Of a DNA stretch of 64,000 bases, positions 34,787 through 45,976 are shown piece by piece. Origin of the DNA: Piliocolobus tephrosceles (lineage: Eukaryota > Chordata > Mammalia > Primates > Cercopithecidae); contig NC_045441.1 of NCBI RefSeq assembly GCF_002776525.5, positions 124,999,610 to 125,063,609 of the forward strand, written 5' to 3'. Both the position numbers and the translations under genes were made by a program. Position 1 is the stretch's first letter. Every line of letters begins with the position of its first letter. Below the pieces are notes generated by a model. It saw only the letters and a list, made by a program, of their open reading frames with translations, had not been told where the DNA came from and made no database searches.

Positions 34787-34816
34787 AAAAACCACAATTA
34801 CTTTTGCACCAACCTA
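34787..34816. mobile_element. Half MADE1 mariner MITE
   Basis: 'AAAACCACAATTACTTTTGCACCAACCTAA' type sequence is one terminal inverted repeat and arm of MADE1; the other half is missing. MADE1 copies are the source of miR-548 hairpins when both arms are present; this one cannot form the hairpin. Confidence 0.85.
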
Positions 34817-35200
34817 ATTTTTAAAAATACTATGTATTATAATTCAGGATTATTGTTATTTATTTTATTGTGAAAATTGTTTCACCTTTGGCCTTTACGG
34901 TTTGGCCTTTCAGGTTGGTTTTTATGCCCTTTCAAGAGGGTCTTATCCATTTTTGAGCACGTCTTACTTTTGGGTGCAAGATACTCCAGGATCACATTGC
35001 GGTTTTCCTGTCCAGACCTAGAATTAACCACTCCTTCAAGGAGCCTTGGTTCTTTTACTGGAGAATGATGTTCAGAAACCAAGATCAGGGTGCTGGGTGT
35101 GCTCGTAGCCACTGGGGTGCCATTGATCAAGGAACATTTTCCCCCTCTAAGTTTTTTTTGTTTTTGTTTTTGCTCCCACCTGTCATATCGCGCCTAGAAT

Positions 35201-36789
35201 TCTGGGTCTCCTATAAGCTTGTGTAATCAAAGCCAAGTCATCCTGATACACTCCAGCTACCTCAGAGATGGACTGCTGAATCTGGAAGGTTGTGGAGTCT
35301 CCTGTTAAAATGCAACCGTGCCTGGATTATAGGATGATGTAATGATGTAACACTAAGTGGAAATAGGTTCCCTGTGAAGGAGAGGAGCAGTCCAGGGCTG
35401 AGGACAGCCATGGCCTTGGGGGCCGGAGGGGGACATTAAAGAGAAAGTGGGTAATCATCTGCAGTTGTTCTATCTTGAGCGCTTCCCTAAGGGTAAATCT
35501 ACCTTCAGTCCACCTTTTTACATTTCCCATACAGAGAGCAGCCCTCTTTCGTTCTTTCTTTTGGGAATGTGCAAAGTGTGTGAGTATTTTGGGTCAGAAA
35601 GTTGCTGAGGACAGAGTATTGGCAAAAATACCTAGGGAATCCTTCAATTACCTATTTTGAGCCCACATAGGCCTCGATATCCACTTTCCAAAATGAGTTT
35701 CCCTGTAAAAGTCTGTCCTAGACTTGACCTACTGCTGTAATTCTAGTCCTTTAATTGATCTCTACTCTTCTCTTCTTTCTCATGTGCATTTGATCAACTA
35801 TAAACCTCTGATAATCTATACTTCCCTTCTTCTTTGGCTTCTGACCACCTTCCAAGGTTGGATTCCCCCACACTGCACCCCTTTCCTCCATCCCAACCCT
35901 CCAACATCCAGCGGATGGTCAGAGCATTTGTATTCTGAAGGTCCAGGTGAAAACCAAGGGAATACCCATACATCTATCAAGGAGGCTCATTCCCAGCTTT
36001 GGAGATGGAGGAGGAAGAGGTGAGGTGGGAGGAAGAGGGGCAAATGACAGAATTGGAACAATGCTAACGATTTGCTGTTCCCTTTGCTGAATTCTGATGC
36101 CCCAGAGTCCTGCTGCAGCCCATGAAGGCTCTCTGGGCACTGGCACCTCGGGGATCTGAATGGCTTACCTGCTGAGCAAAGGTCCTCCACCCTGCTAAGT
36201 CTTGGGCTATTTGAAAAGCACACTGTGTGGCGTTCTTTCCTGGAGACTAGTGACAGCACATTAGTCTGTCTGACTCTGTTGGAAGGAGCTGGCACTTTGA
36301 ATTATCAAGTGTCTCTATGAATAGGAGAGGACAGGGGCTCTCCCACTTGGCATTTGTAGTGGCAAATCATGTCTTGGCAAGCCGTCAGGATTTTCAGCAC
36401 TGACAAAGTGCTGGGGAAAGAAGACCAGCCAGCTATCATTTATTTATGCTTTCAAAGGGCTCTGGAAGCACAGGTAATGATGGGGGTGAAGGACAAGCCC
36501 TGTCATGTATTAATAAATAGGAAGCTGTTCACTGGGAGGAGGGCTCTCCTTTCAGATGGTTCATATGGACTAATAAGGCTCCCTGTGGCTCCAGACCTGG
36601 ACCACCTAATGACTTATTAGTCAGAGGAAGCAAATGATATTTCTCCCCCAACCCCTTTTCAGCAACTTTGTCTGAAGAACTTGAAGGATTTTCATTAGCA
36701 AGTTCTTTAAAAGAAGGCAGACATGGTATTACCTGGGAGGGACCCAGAACTTATGCTTGGGGGCTGGATTTTAAAAATAAACTAAATGA
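35201..36789. other. Unassigned intergenic DNA
   Basis: No gene recognised. A 102-codon reverse frame at 35987-36295 is unassigned. Part of 35730-35920 is pyrimidine rich and might be L2. Confidence 0.4.
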
Positions 36790-37296
36790 ATTCAAAACCT
36801 TTATTGGATGTCCGTGAAATGCCAGACACTGAGCTAGGCACTGGGGACACAAAGATTAGAACAATGGTCCCTGGCGTGTAGTTTGCTGTTGACCCAGGTA
36901 TTCCGGGTCAAGGGCAACATTTGTGCAAAGGCTACTGGATCAAGTCGTCTGTGAGTAGTTTTAGAGTGTCTGTGTACTCAGGGGAGATTGAAAATAAAAA
37001 TAATTCATAGCCCATTTTTCAAAGGGTGTATGGATTGATAGGGAAGGCAGAAAGAAACATACTTGATATGGTGGGAAGATACTTTAGTGGAGACTGAGGC
37101 AGCAGGACTTTGAAGAAGGGAGAGGCAAGTGCAGGCTGGAGTTTGGAGAAGGTCATGAGGAAATAGTGGGAGATGCATTTGTGAAGAGGGGACGTGATGG
37201 GGCCCCCCTCTGCAGGGCCTCCAGAGCCAGGCCAAAGAATTGAACATGACATGGTGGGGGATAGGCAGTCCCTGAAGGTTTAGAAAGGAAGGGGGA
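36790..37296 (-). repeat. Possible L2 fragment
   Basis: 'CCTTTATTGGATGTCCGTGAAATGCCAGACACTGAGCTAGGCACTGGGGACACAAAG' is typical of antisense L2-like text. Downstream purine-rich sequence is compatible but weak, and resumes weakly after the LTR at 37747-38100. Confidence 0.4.
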
Positions 37297-37746
37297 TGCG
37301 TTAGTTTCCTGGGGCTGCCATAACAAAATACCACAACCTGGGTGGCTTAATACAATGGAAACATATTGTCTCACAGCTCTGGAGGCCAGAAGTCGGGAAT
37401 CAAGGTGTTGGCAGGGCCACGCTCACGGAGACTCTGAATGGAATCCTTCTTTGCCTCTTCCTAGCTTCTGGTGATGGCCTTCAATCCTTCACATTCCTTG
37501 GCTTGCAGTTGCATTGCTCCAGTCTCTGCCTCCATCTTTACATGGTGCCTTTCCTATCTTCACACTGACTTCTGATAAGAACCCAAGTTGTATTGAATTA
37601 AGAGCTCACCAGCTCACCCTACACCAGTATGACCTCATCTTGTTAATTACATCAGCAATGACCCTATTTCCAAAGAAGATCACATTTGAGGTACTGGGGC
37701 TTAGGACTTCAACACATCTTTTTTGGGGACACAATTCAACCCATAG
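37297..37746 (-). mobile_element. MLT-like LTR, reverse
   Basis: 'GTTAGTTTCCTGGGGCTGCCATAACAAAATACCACAACCTGGGTGGCTT', 'GTCTCACAGCTCTGGAGGCCAGAAGTC', 'CCTTTGGCTTGCAG' like and 'GACACAATTCAACCCATAGCA'. It is related in layout to the MLT1 LTRs but is a different subfamily. Confidence 0.72.
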
Positions 37747-38105
37747 CAAGGGTAAATTGGTACAAGTCGGGTGTTGGTGAGATTAGTCTGAATGGAGTAT
37801 GCTGATGACTGAGTGGAAGGACTTCCTGCTGGGGATAGGGCAGCAGTGTGAATGGAGAGGTAAGGTTGGCCATAGTGCGGGTGGGTTATGAAAGAAATGC
37901 CTGCAGGTGAAGGTGAAACTAAGAGAGTAGTCACAGTTGAAATACAGGTTTTAAATCTCTGTGATTAAAAGAAAGATACTGTGACGTACATTTAATTAAT
38001 TTAGTAAGCATTACATTTAGAAGGAAATAAATGTTTCCTTTGTGTGAGTAGGAGGACTGTGACAATTGCAAGTTTAGCTTTGGATGTAGAAAGTAGTTGG
38101 AGGAA

Positions 38106-38383
38106 GCCGTGTGCGGTGGCTCGTGCCTGTACCCCAGCACTTTGGGAGGCTGAGGAGATAGAGATCATCCTGGCTAACACGGTGAAACCCCGTCTCTACT
38201 AGAAATACAAAAAGTTAGCTGGGCGCAGTGGCATGCACCTGTAGTCCCAGCTACTCAGGAGGCTGAGGCAGGAGAATCGCTTGAACCCGGGAGGCGGAGG
38301 TTGCAGTGAGCTGAGATCGTACCACTGCACTCCAGCCTGGGTGACAGAACAAGAATCCATCTTAAGAAAAAAAAAAAAAAAAA
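38106..38383 (+). mobile_element. Alu with short internal deletion and target duplication
   Basis: GCCGTGTGCGGTGGCTCGTG start. About 20 bp normally reading 'CGGGCGGATCACCTGAGG' are absent after GGCTGAGG. GTAGTTGGAGG at about 38093-38103 and 38386-38396 is the duplication. Confidence 0.93.
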
Positions 38384-38991
38384 TGGTAGTTGGAGGCAAG
38401 GACCCAAAGCATGGGGAGTTTTCAAGAAAGATGTGGATGTAGGAATCTTCCCCTGGAGGTGGTAGTTAAGACCTGTGAGGAGCCCTTGAGTTGTCACCTG
38501 CATCCTTATCTGGCATTTGGGTTGCTGTTTCTAGTTTTGATTTAGAGCATCTGTGTTGGAAACTTCTAATTGTGCACAACTTCTTTTTTCCAGTGGGGGC
38601 AAGACTTCTGTCCTAATATGATGCACATTTGTTGAGGGTGCAGTGGGCTTTGCTGGTGGGGATTGTCTCCTTAAGAATTAGATAAAAATGCCTTAGGAGT
38701 TGGGATGCAGGAGGACGATTTCAGGCTGGCCTAACATTCTTGTTTCCAGGATATTCTTGTTCACGCCTTCACACTCCTTGAACCCTCATTTGTTGGGACT
38801 GGAATCGGGGTACTTTTAGATCTCCTAAAACTTAGCACAACTGCATTCTTGAAATAGAGTGCTCATCTGTAAATATCTTGAAATAGTTTCATACCTTTTC
38901 TTTTTGTGCTCCAAAATCGATGTGATGTCAGGGCTCTCAGTGCTTTCTTCTTGCCTGATTATCTTTTAACATGCTTGACTCCTTTAGTAAG
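38384..38991. other. Unassigned intergenic DNA
   Basis: Nothing recognised. Confidence 0.5.
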
Positions 38992-39357
38992 TGATATGGC
39001 CTGGCTGTGTCCCCACCCAAATCTTATCTTGAATTATAGCTCCCATAATTCCCATGTGTCATGAGAGGGACCCGGTGGGAGATAACTGAATCATGGGAGC
39101 AGGTTTTTCCCGTGCTGTTCTTGTGATAGTGAATAAGTCTCAAGAGATCTGATGGTTTTAAAAAGGGGCATTCCCCTGTATATGCCCTCTTGCCTGCCAC
39201 CATGTAAGATGTCCCTTTGCTCTTCCTTCATCTTCCACCATGATTGTGAGGCGTCCCCAGCCAAGTGGAACTGTGAGTTCATTAAACCTCTTTCCTTTGT
39301 AAATTACCCCCAGTCTCAGGTATGTCTTTATTAGCAGCATGAGAAGGGACTAATACA
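38992..39357 (+). mobile_element. THE1 solo LTR, complete
   Basis: 366 bp from TGATATGGCCTGGCTGTGTC to GGGACTAATACA, flanked by perfect 5-bp duplications GTAAG (38987-38991 and 39358-39362), as expected of ERVL-MaLR. Contains TTAAACCTC and the polyadenylation area near 39285. No internal region. Confidence 0.95.
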
Positions 39358-39522
39358 GTAAGTCTAGTTGAAATTGGGCTCACGGTGCTGCTCATCAAGC
39401 CCTTGCATTATTCTGTGGAGGTCTGGGTGGTCTTAATTATACCTTATTAGACCCATTAAGCATCCTCAGGAGAGGGAAGCAGGGGATGATGAGAATCTTT
39501 ATATTTCATTTCTATTGGATGA

Positions 39523-39901
39523 TGATGTGGTTTGGCTTTGCGTCCCCACCCAAATCTCATCTCAAATTGTAATCCCCGTGTGATGAGGGAGGGACCAGGT
39601 GGGAAGTGATTGCATCATGTGGGCGGTTCCCCCCATGCTGTTCTTGGGATAAGGAGTGAGTTGTCACACAATCTGATGTTTTATGAGGGTTTGGCAGTTC
39701 CTCTTTCCCTCTCCTGCCACCTTGTGAAGAAGGTCTTTGCTTCCCCTTTGCTTTCCGCCGTGACTGTAAATTTCCCGAGGCCTTCCCAGCCTCAGGAGCC
39801 AAGTTCACATGTGGAACTGTGAAGCAATTAAATCTCTTTCCTTTATAAATTATCCAGTCTTGGGTGGTATCTTTACAGCAGTGTGAGAACAGACTAATGC
39901 A
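39523..39901 (+). mobile_element. MST-type solo LTR, complete
   Basis: 379 bp from TGATGTGGTTTGGCTTTGCG to AGACTAATGCA with flanks GATGA (39518-39522) and GATGG (39902-39906), a near-perfect 5-bp duplication. It lies 165 bp after a THE1 LTR in the same orientation, but each has its own duplication, so they are independent insertions and not the two ends of one provirus. Confidence 0.92.
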
Positions 39902-39906
39902 GATGG

Positions 39907-40571
39907 ATATAGTTATGGTTACCGGTGTTAGAATTATCTCTGGGCCTCTGGGAAACACTTTACAACTCAGTCAACTGTGAGCACAAGAAACACGGACAAG
40001 TTTATTAAGGATGCAAATTCATCTGTGTGCTAAGGACTGACGTCTCAATGTGTGCAGGGGAGAACATAACACAGTTTGGAGGAAGGAAGTGCTCCTCCTC
40101 GGTGGCCAGCCCGAGCACACCTCCTGCAGCCCAGCAGCCTGTGTTTGGAATCTGCTTCCACGCCATCCCCTTTGACATAATGAGCCCACAGCCTTATGAA
40201 AGCAGACATGTGCTTTCTCGTTATAAACAACTTCAGAGGGAAAGAGTGGGAGCAAAATACAGACATGATTTTTGGCAAAATGGTTGTCAAGTTGATTCAC
40301 TACGTGCAAAACTCTAAACAAAATCCTTTCCTAAAAATGGGTCAGGAAACAAGAAGCAATCCTTAACCAAAATAAAGAACTGTGGCAAGAGAAAATTAAC
40401 AGTAAATAAAGATACTTTCTCTTTGTTTCATCCTTTCTAACTTAGCAGTCATATTAAGTAATGTATTTGACTCTTGTAATAAAAATCATGACTATTTCAG
40501 GAAAATGGAAATAAATTTCATCAAATGAGAATGTTCTGGGCCAGAGGTATGTGATTTTTTAAAAAAAAAAT
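39907..40571. other. Unassigned block with opposed ~100-codon frames
   Basis: A 96-codon plus frame (40027-40317) and a 100-codon minus frame (40019-40321) cover the same bases. Neither has a motif I recognise. The minus-strand AATAAA at about 40000 and the local base composition would fit an antisense LTR of a family I cannot name. Confidence 0.4.
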
Positions 40572-40583
40572 CCACTAATTTTT

Positions 40584-41088
40584 TTTCTTTTTTTTTTTTT
40601 ATTATACTTTAAGTTCTAGGGTACATGTACACAATGTGCAGGTTTGTTACATACGTATACATGTGCCATATTGGTGTGCTGCACCCATTAACTCGTCATT
40701 TACATTAGGTATATCTCCTAATGCTATCCCTCCCCACCACTCACAATAAGACCCGGTGTGTGATGATCCCCTTCCCGAGTCCAAGTGATCTCATTGTTCA
40801 GTTCCCACCTATGAGTGAGAACATGCGGTGTTTGGTTTTCTGCTCCTGTGATAGTTTGCTGAGAATGATGGTTTCCAGCTGCATCCATGTCCCTACAAAG
40901 GACACAAACTCATCCTTTTTTATGGCTGCATAGTATTCCATGGTGTATATGTGCCACATTTTCTTAATCCAGTCTGTCACTGATGGACATTTGGGTTGAT
41001 TCCAAGTCTTTGCTATTGTGAATAGTGCCGCAATAAACATACGTGTGCATGTGTCTATATAGCAGCATGACTTATAATCCTTTGAAAC
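40584..41088 (-). mobile_element. Young 5'-truncated L1PA insertion
   Basis: Reverse L1 with T-rich tail (40584-40600), then 'ATTATACTTTAAGTTCTAGGGTACATGTAC' and up to 'GCAGCATGACTTATAATCCTTTG'. Perfect 12-bp duplication CCACTAATTTTT at 40572-40583 and 41089-41100. Only about 0.5 kb of the 3' end is present, covering the ORF2 C-terminus and 3' UTR. Low divergence by eye points to a hominoid/catarrhine-age copy. Confidence 0.95.
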
Positions 41089-41100
41089 CCACTAATTTTT

Positions 41101-42229
41101 AACCAGTAAAACTTCCTTTTGAAGTCATGCCTTTTCAACTTTCTGAAATAAAGGAGTTTAAACTTTTAAAGGGTAACCTACCTGGGTCACACAACCAAAA
41201 CATTCTGCATTTGGTTTGGTTATCCTCAGAGATGAATTCCTTGTTCTCAGCACCATCAAAAACCACAGTAATACCTTTTCCCCTGGCTGTGGTTCAAGGG
41301 GTGGCAGCTATCCAGGTTTTAACTGGGGTTTTTATTGATTATTACCATTATGGAAAGAATTGCTAATAATGACAGGAATTGAGATTTAAACTCATAGCTA
41401 TGGAACAAGATGCACTATAGGATTTATGCAATGGTACATTCAAAAAGAAAAGGAAGGAGTGAGAAAAAAATTGAATACCAATCCCTGTTACCCCTGTACT
41501 TGGGGAGATGAGGAGATACTGGAAAACAGCCTCTTGGTGTGACAAAGCCCGGGGACCACGTTCCTGTTCTGTAAGAGAGTGAAATGCAGGTGCAGCTCTC
41601 TTCCTGGATCTGAAGTATTATTAGGTCACTGCAGAGACCTGGGAGGGCTGGGCTTCTGTCTCCTGTGTGGTCCCATGAGGGCAGTCCAGTTAGAGAGCTC
41701 TGGAGTAGAACCCATCAGTGTGGGGACCCGCTGCTGGCCCCTGATGAGCAGGTGCACCACAGCACAGAGCGATGGCTGGGGACCTCGCTTCTCGGGCCAC
41801 CCTGCAGGAGGTGCACTAGCAAGGGCAGGCCATTCCCCGGACGCTTGCTTAACCTTTCCTCTGGTGCCAATGCTGCTGCCATCTGCCACCTTCCCTCCCG
41901 TCGCTCAGCCTGCATCAATGTTGCAACCCCATAAACTGAAATATGGAAAAGATTTAACCAAGTGGAGCTTAGCTCTCTGAGGCTACAATATTGCATTCAA
42001 ATGCAAACACTGTGAGAGGCACACACCTGAGGAAGACGTAGGCACTTACCCTCCAAGAGCAGGTGGCTCCTCTCTGCCATCCCATCTAGTTTGTCTGTTT
42101 CCTTACAGCACACATCATGACTTGTAATTATTTTATTTACAAATAGACTTTTTTCCCCCTCTCCTACTAGGAAATATGCCCTACGTGGCAGGAGTCATAT
42201 CAGAAATGCTGTATTTATTTGCAACATCT
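41101..42229. other. Unassigned intergenic DNA, locally GC-richer
   Basis: 41580-42000 is GC-richer than its surroundings and open in three frames (133, 89 and 93 codons on the two strands). No domain, signal peptide or splice context seen. Open frames of this kind are expected where stop codons are rare through base composition. Confidence 0.45.
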
Positions 42230-42630
42230 GTAGTGCCCACAACAGGGTCTGGCACACATTTAGACACTCCATGGATATTTCTCTTTCTCTCTCTCTCTCT
42301 TTTTTTTTTTCTGTGACAGAATCTCACTCTGTTACTCAGGCTGGAGTGCAGTGATGTAGTCTTGGCTCGCTGCAACCTCTGCCTCCCAGGCTGAAGTGAT
42401 CCTCCCTCCTTGGCCTCCCATATAGCTGAGACCGAAGGTGCACACCACCATGCCCGGCTAATTTTTTTTTTATTTTGTAGAGACTGGGTTTCACCATGTT
42501 GCCCAGGGTGGTCTTGAACTCCTGGGCTCAAATGATCCACCTGCCTTGGCCTCCCAAAGTGCTGGGATTGCAGGCGTAAGCCACTGCACCCAGCCATGAA
42601 TATTTGTTGAATGAATGAATGAGCTCACAA
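42230..42630 (+). repeat. L2 3' end split by an Alu
   Basis: 'TGTAGTGCCCACAACAGGGTCTGGCACACATTTAGAC' before and 'GAATATTTGTTGAATGAATGAATGAG' after the Alu are contiguous in L2 3' ends. Confidence 0.75.
42281..42595 (-). mobile_element. Alu with (TC)n tail remnant
   Basis: Reverse Alu; tail is (CT)n then T (42281-42310). ATGGATATTT (42271-42280) and ATGAATATTT (42596-42605) are the duplication. Confidence 0.92.
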
Positions 42631-43266
42631 TGTAGAGGCTGACTATCCTCATCATCTACCTCCATTAAATGCATTACAAGCTGAAATGGCCCAAGTTTGT
42701 TTTGTGGCTGTATTTTTTTTTTGTAGTTGTTTGTTTTGTAGCTGTATATAGTAGAAATTTTGGTTCCCTTTATTATTTATGCTCCACAAATTATGCCTCT
42801 TCTTTCCCTGCCCTTTAACTTTTCTCTTCCTTCTCAGTCCTGTATCTGGAGGCAATTTTTAGCTTCTGGGGTGACCATGGGCTAGTGTGGACCTCAAGGG
42901 AGCTGCTCTGAAATGACTGCACAGATCTGGGTTGAGAGAGGAAGTGCTGAGATGAAGTGAAACATGAAGTGTGAGGGACCCCATGCTGCTGTGCTGTTCA
43001 GGACGCCACCTGCATGCTCATACGTGGCTGGCCATGGACAAGGCTCCCCTTGACTTCTCTTCCTCCAGCAGGAAGGCCAACAGGCTTGTCCTGTGGTTAG
43101 CATGGGACTCTTGGTAAGGATGTCAGCACTGTGTCTTGGCTTTGTTCCACAATGTGCTGCCTGCTCCTTGCAACCCATAACTGCTATTTAAGCCACAATC
43201 TTTTCTCATTATTACAATAATTTGCCTTAAAGTCACTGGCTTGTCAGTTACTTGGCTCATACCAGC
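42631..43266. other. Unassigned intergenic DNA
   Basis: No gene or repeat recognised. Confidence 0.45.
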
Positions 43267-43627
43267 TGTATTAGTCCATTTTCACACTGCTGATAAAGAC
43301 ATACCTGAGACTGGGTAATTTATAAAGAAAAAGAGATTTAATGGAATCACACAGTTCGATGTGGCTGGGAAGGCCTCACAATCATGGTGAAAGGTGAAAG
43401 GCACGTCTTACCTGGTGGCAGGCAAGAGAGAATGAGAGTCAAGTCAAAGGGGAAACCCCGTAAAAAACCATCAGATCTGATGAGACTTATTCACGACCAT
43501 GAGAACAATACAGAAACCACCCCCATGATTCAATTATCTCCCACTGGGTCCCTCCCACAACACATGGGAATTATGGGAGCTACAATTCAAGATGAGATTT
43601 GGGTGGGGACACAGCCAAGTCACATCA
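43267..43627 (-). mobile_element. THE1 solo LTR, reverse, complete
   Basis: TGTATTAGTCCATTTTCACAC at the left, 'CCATGATTCAATTATCTCCCACTGGG' and 'GATGAGATTTGGGTGGGGACACAGCC' to the right. Flanks CCAGC (43262-43266) and CCAGT (43628-43632). Confidence 0.94.
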
Positions 43628-43995
43628 CCAGTAAGTCCCTGCTAGCCTTTGAATCCAGCAGGCAGAAAGAAAAATCTACAAGGACGTGAGAGACTCTATT
43701 CTGTCTGGGTAGATACAGAGGGATAAAAAGAATTCCACAGAAAGAAACACAAGAGTTGATTATTTACAGGACCTAACCATTCCTAGATAGAAGGCAAAGG
43801 ATTTTTGTTATTTAATCTATTTTTCTTTCCTTCAAGAGTTTAAAGGAAAGGAAATCCTGGGTCCTCAATGGTATTTGCTTGGTATCTTATGGGTATCATT
43901 TTTTGGATCATTTTTAATATTTAGACATGTTTTCCTCTCTGTAAGTGATGCTCCTAATTCCTCATCAGATGTCCATCAGCTAGGGTGCTGTGTAA

Positions 43996-44520
43996 GGTTA
44001 TCTATTGTTGCATAAGACACTATGCCTACTTCTGGTGGCTTAACGTCACCTCTTTGTATTTGTTCACGGTCTGCAGTTTGGACTGAGCTCAGCTGCTGGT
44101 TCTCCTCCTGGTCTCACCTAGGATCACTCATGCTGCTACAGTTATCTGGGGGATTGACTGAGGCTAGATGGTTCAGGACAGCCCCACTTACATGTCTGGT
44201 GGTTATCTGGGGCTGTTGGCTGGGACACCTCAGTTCTTCATGTGGCGTCTTCTGCAGTGTGACTCCAGACTCTGTTCCATGATAAGATCCAGGATGGCAA
44301 GCCCGAACGAGGAAGCACTTGTCAAGCTTCTCCCAGCTTCATGTTTGATGGGCCAAGTAACTCACACAGCCAAAATCAAGAGTGAATATACAAAGGGATT
44401 ATGTAAGGACACAGATACCCATAGGCATGATTCACTGGGGACCATTCGTGTAACTGTCTACTTCAGGCATAAAGAGTGGTGTGTTATTCATGGGTTTGGC
44501 CTTTCATATGCTTCAACTAA
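43996..44520 (-). mobile_element. Old MLT1-type LTR, reverse
   Basis: 'GTTATCTATTGTTGCATAAGACAC', 'TTCTGGTGGCTTAACGTCACC', 'GACTGAGCTCAGCTGCTGGTTCTCC', 'GTGGCGTCTTCTGCAGTGTGACTCC' and 'AGCACTTGTCAAGC' follow the antisense order of the older MLT1 subfamilies. Confidence 0.72.
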
Positions 44521-44619
44521 CTAATTACATTCTTTCATGATTTTGCTAACCCTTCTGTAATGAGGTGCCGGCCAATCCGTGGGAGTATTTCTCAACCTAT
44601 GCCTTCTAAACATCTATAT

Positions 44620-44875
44620 CTTGGGGTCAGCAAACTTTTTCTGTGAAGGGCCAGATAATAAATATTTTGGGCTTCATGAACTACAGTATCTGTTGCAACT
44701 GCTCACCTTTGCTGTTGAAATGTGGAAGCAGTCATAGGTAATATGTAAGTGAATGAGCATGGCTGTGTTCCAATAAAACAATGAGCATGGCTGTGTTCCA
44801 ATAAAACAAAATAGACAATGGGTCAGATTCAGCCTGTGAACCATAATTTGTCAATTCTTGATTATACCACAATTT
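44620..44875. mobile_element. Short hAT-type element with internal 27-bp tandem duplication
   Basis: 'GGGGTCAGCAAACTTTTTCTGTGAAGGGCCAGATAATAAATATTTTGGGC' at the left. A unit starting ATGAGCATGGCTGTGTTCCA and ending AATAAAACA is present twice in tandem (about 44754-44780 and 44781-44807). Same family as 9085-9312, where the unit is single. Confidence 0.75.
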
Positions 44876-45104
44876 TATAGACTGTCAAAAATTATTTATT
44901 ACACTAAAGTATTGTTACTTCTCAAACTTGAAAATTAAATGTTGTCTTTGTAGAATCTGATTTCATCCAGATCAATGCATAAGATTTTTTCACCTAATTG
45001 TTTAAAATCATAGACAAGTCCATATAATATTTTCCAAGTATCTTTTAAAGAGTCTTAGAAAAAGCTGTGTTCATTGGATAAAATTTAGTTGGTTGGTTCA
45101 GTGA

Positions 45105-45345
45105 GAGTTGGAGAGGCAATACAAGTGTAGAAAGCACAAACTTTACAGCCAGACTGCCTGACTTTACCACTAGCTAGTTGTGTGACCATAAGCAAGTCAC
45201 TTAACCTCTCTTTTTAGTTTGATCATCTAAAAATAGGGATGGCAATATTCCCACCTCATAGGATTATTAGGAAGATCAAATGAGTCAGTTCACACAAAAT
45301 ATTTGGAATGGTCCCCAGATCATAGTAAATGTTCAGTTAAAATGG
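45105..45345 (+). repeat. MIR SINE, nearly full length
   Basis: 'AGCCAGACTGCCTGACTTTACCACTAGCTAGTTGTGTGACCATAAGCAAGTCACTTAACCTCTC' and 'GGATTATTAGGAAGATCAAATGAG' match the complete MIR order, about 240 bp. Confidence 0.9.
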
Positions 45346-45675
45346 TGAAACAAACATCAAAATGTCATAAAACCCTAACTCCCTTACGTAATAATTTTTG
45401 TTAAGAATGGTTATATTACAGAGTTTCTAGGTTCATAGTGTTGTGGCCTAATCTCATGAACCATTAATTGAAAAATTACCATAAATTAGTTTCGATTGGA
45501 AGACTTTCAAGCCTAATGAAATTTGACTAGCAAATCACAAAGTAGTAGCGAGGTAGTTAGATTTGGTAGCTTGCCACAGGGGATGTGTATAAACATACGG
45601 AGGATTAGTAGATACTAGGAAGGGGATATAGGTGTACAAGACACTTCCAGATTTGTAAGTAAAATCTTAGAAAAA

Positions 45676-45976
45676 TGGGTGTGGTGGCTCACGCCTATAA
45701 TCCCAGCACTTTGAGGGGGGTGGATCACTTGAGGTCAGGAGTTCAAGGCCAACCTGGCAAACATGGCAAAACCCTGTCTCTACTAAAAATACAAAAATTA
45801 GCCGGGTGTGATGGTGGGTGCCCATAATCCCAGCTACTCAGGAGTCTGAGGCAGGGAGAATCACTTGAATCCGGGAGGCAGAGGTTGCAGTGAGCCAAGA
45901 TTGCGCCATTGCATACTCCAGCCTGGGTGACAAAAGCAAGACTCTTGTCTCAAAAAAAAAAAAAAAAAAAAAAAAA
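45676..45976 (+). mobile_element. Alu with small deletion near the first monomer
   Basis: GGGTGTGGTGGCTCACGCC start, the usual 'GGGAGGCCGAGGCGGG' reduced to GAGGGGGG, 25-A tail. AGAAAAAT on both sides may be the target duplication. Confidence 0.9.

Larger units (their letters stand above)
33150..35200 (-). repeat. Old L1-like segment broken by Alus, gap and MADE1
   Basis: Pieces between the insertions form one colinear repeat: 'TTTTGGAATAATGTTAGACTTTGAGAAAAGTTGC', 'GTACCTTTCACCTGGCTGCCCTAATGT', 'CATGTCCTTTGTCTGTTACAGGATTCCATCC', 'CCAGGGGTACATGATGTTGATAG', and after the second Alu 'ATTTATATCAGAATAGATTCATG', 'GCAAGATACTCCAGGATCACATTG' and 'GGTGCTGGGTGTGCTCGTAGCCACTGGGGTG'. I recognise this as a common primate L1M-type antisense tract. 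Confidence 0.55.

Noticed and set aside
34787..34816. Possible miR-548-type hairpin
   Set aside because: Only one MADE1 arm is present, so the precursor hairpin cannot form.
38992..39901. Two direct LTRs as the ends of a single small provirus
   Set aside because: They differ in subfamily and each has its own 5-bp flanking duplication (GTAAG and GATGA/GATGG).
41579..41980. 133-codon plus frame opposed by 87- and 93-codon minus frames
   Set aside because: GC-richer block with few stops on any strand; no motif, no conserved product recognised. Kept only as unassigned DNA.
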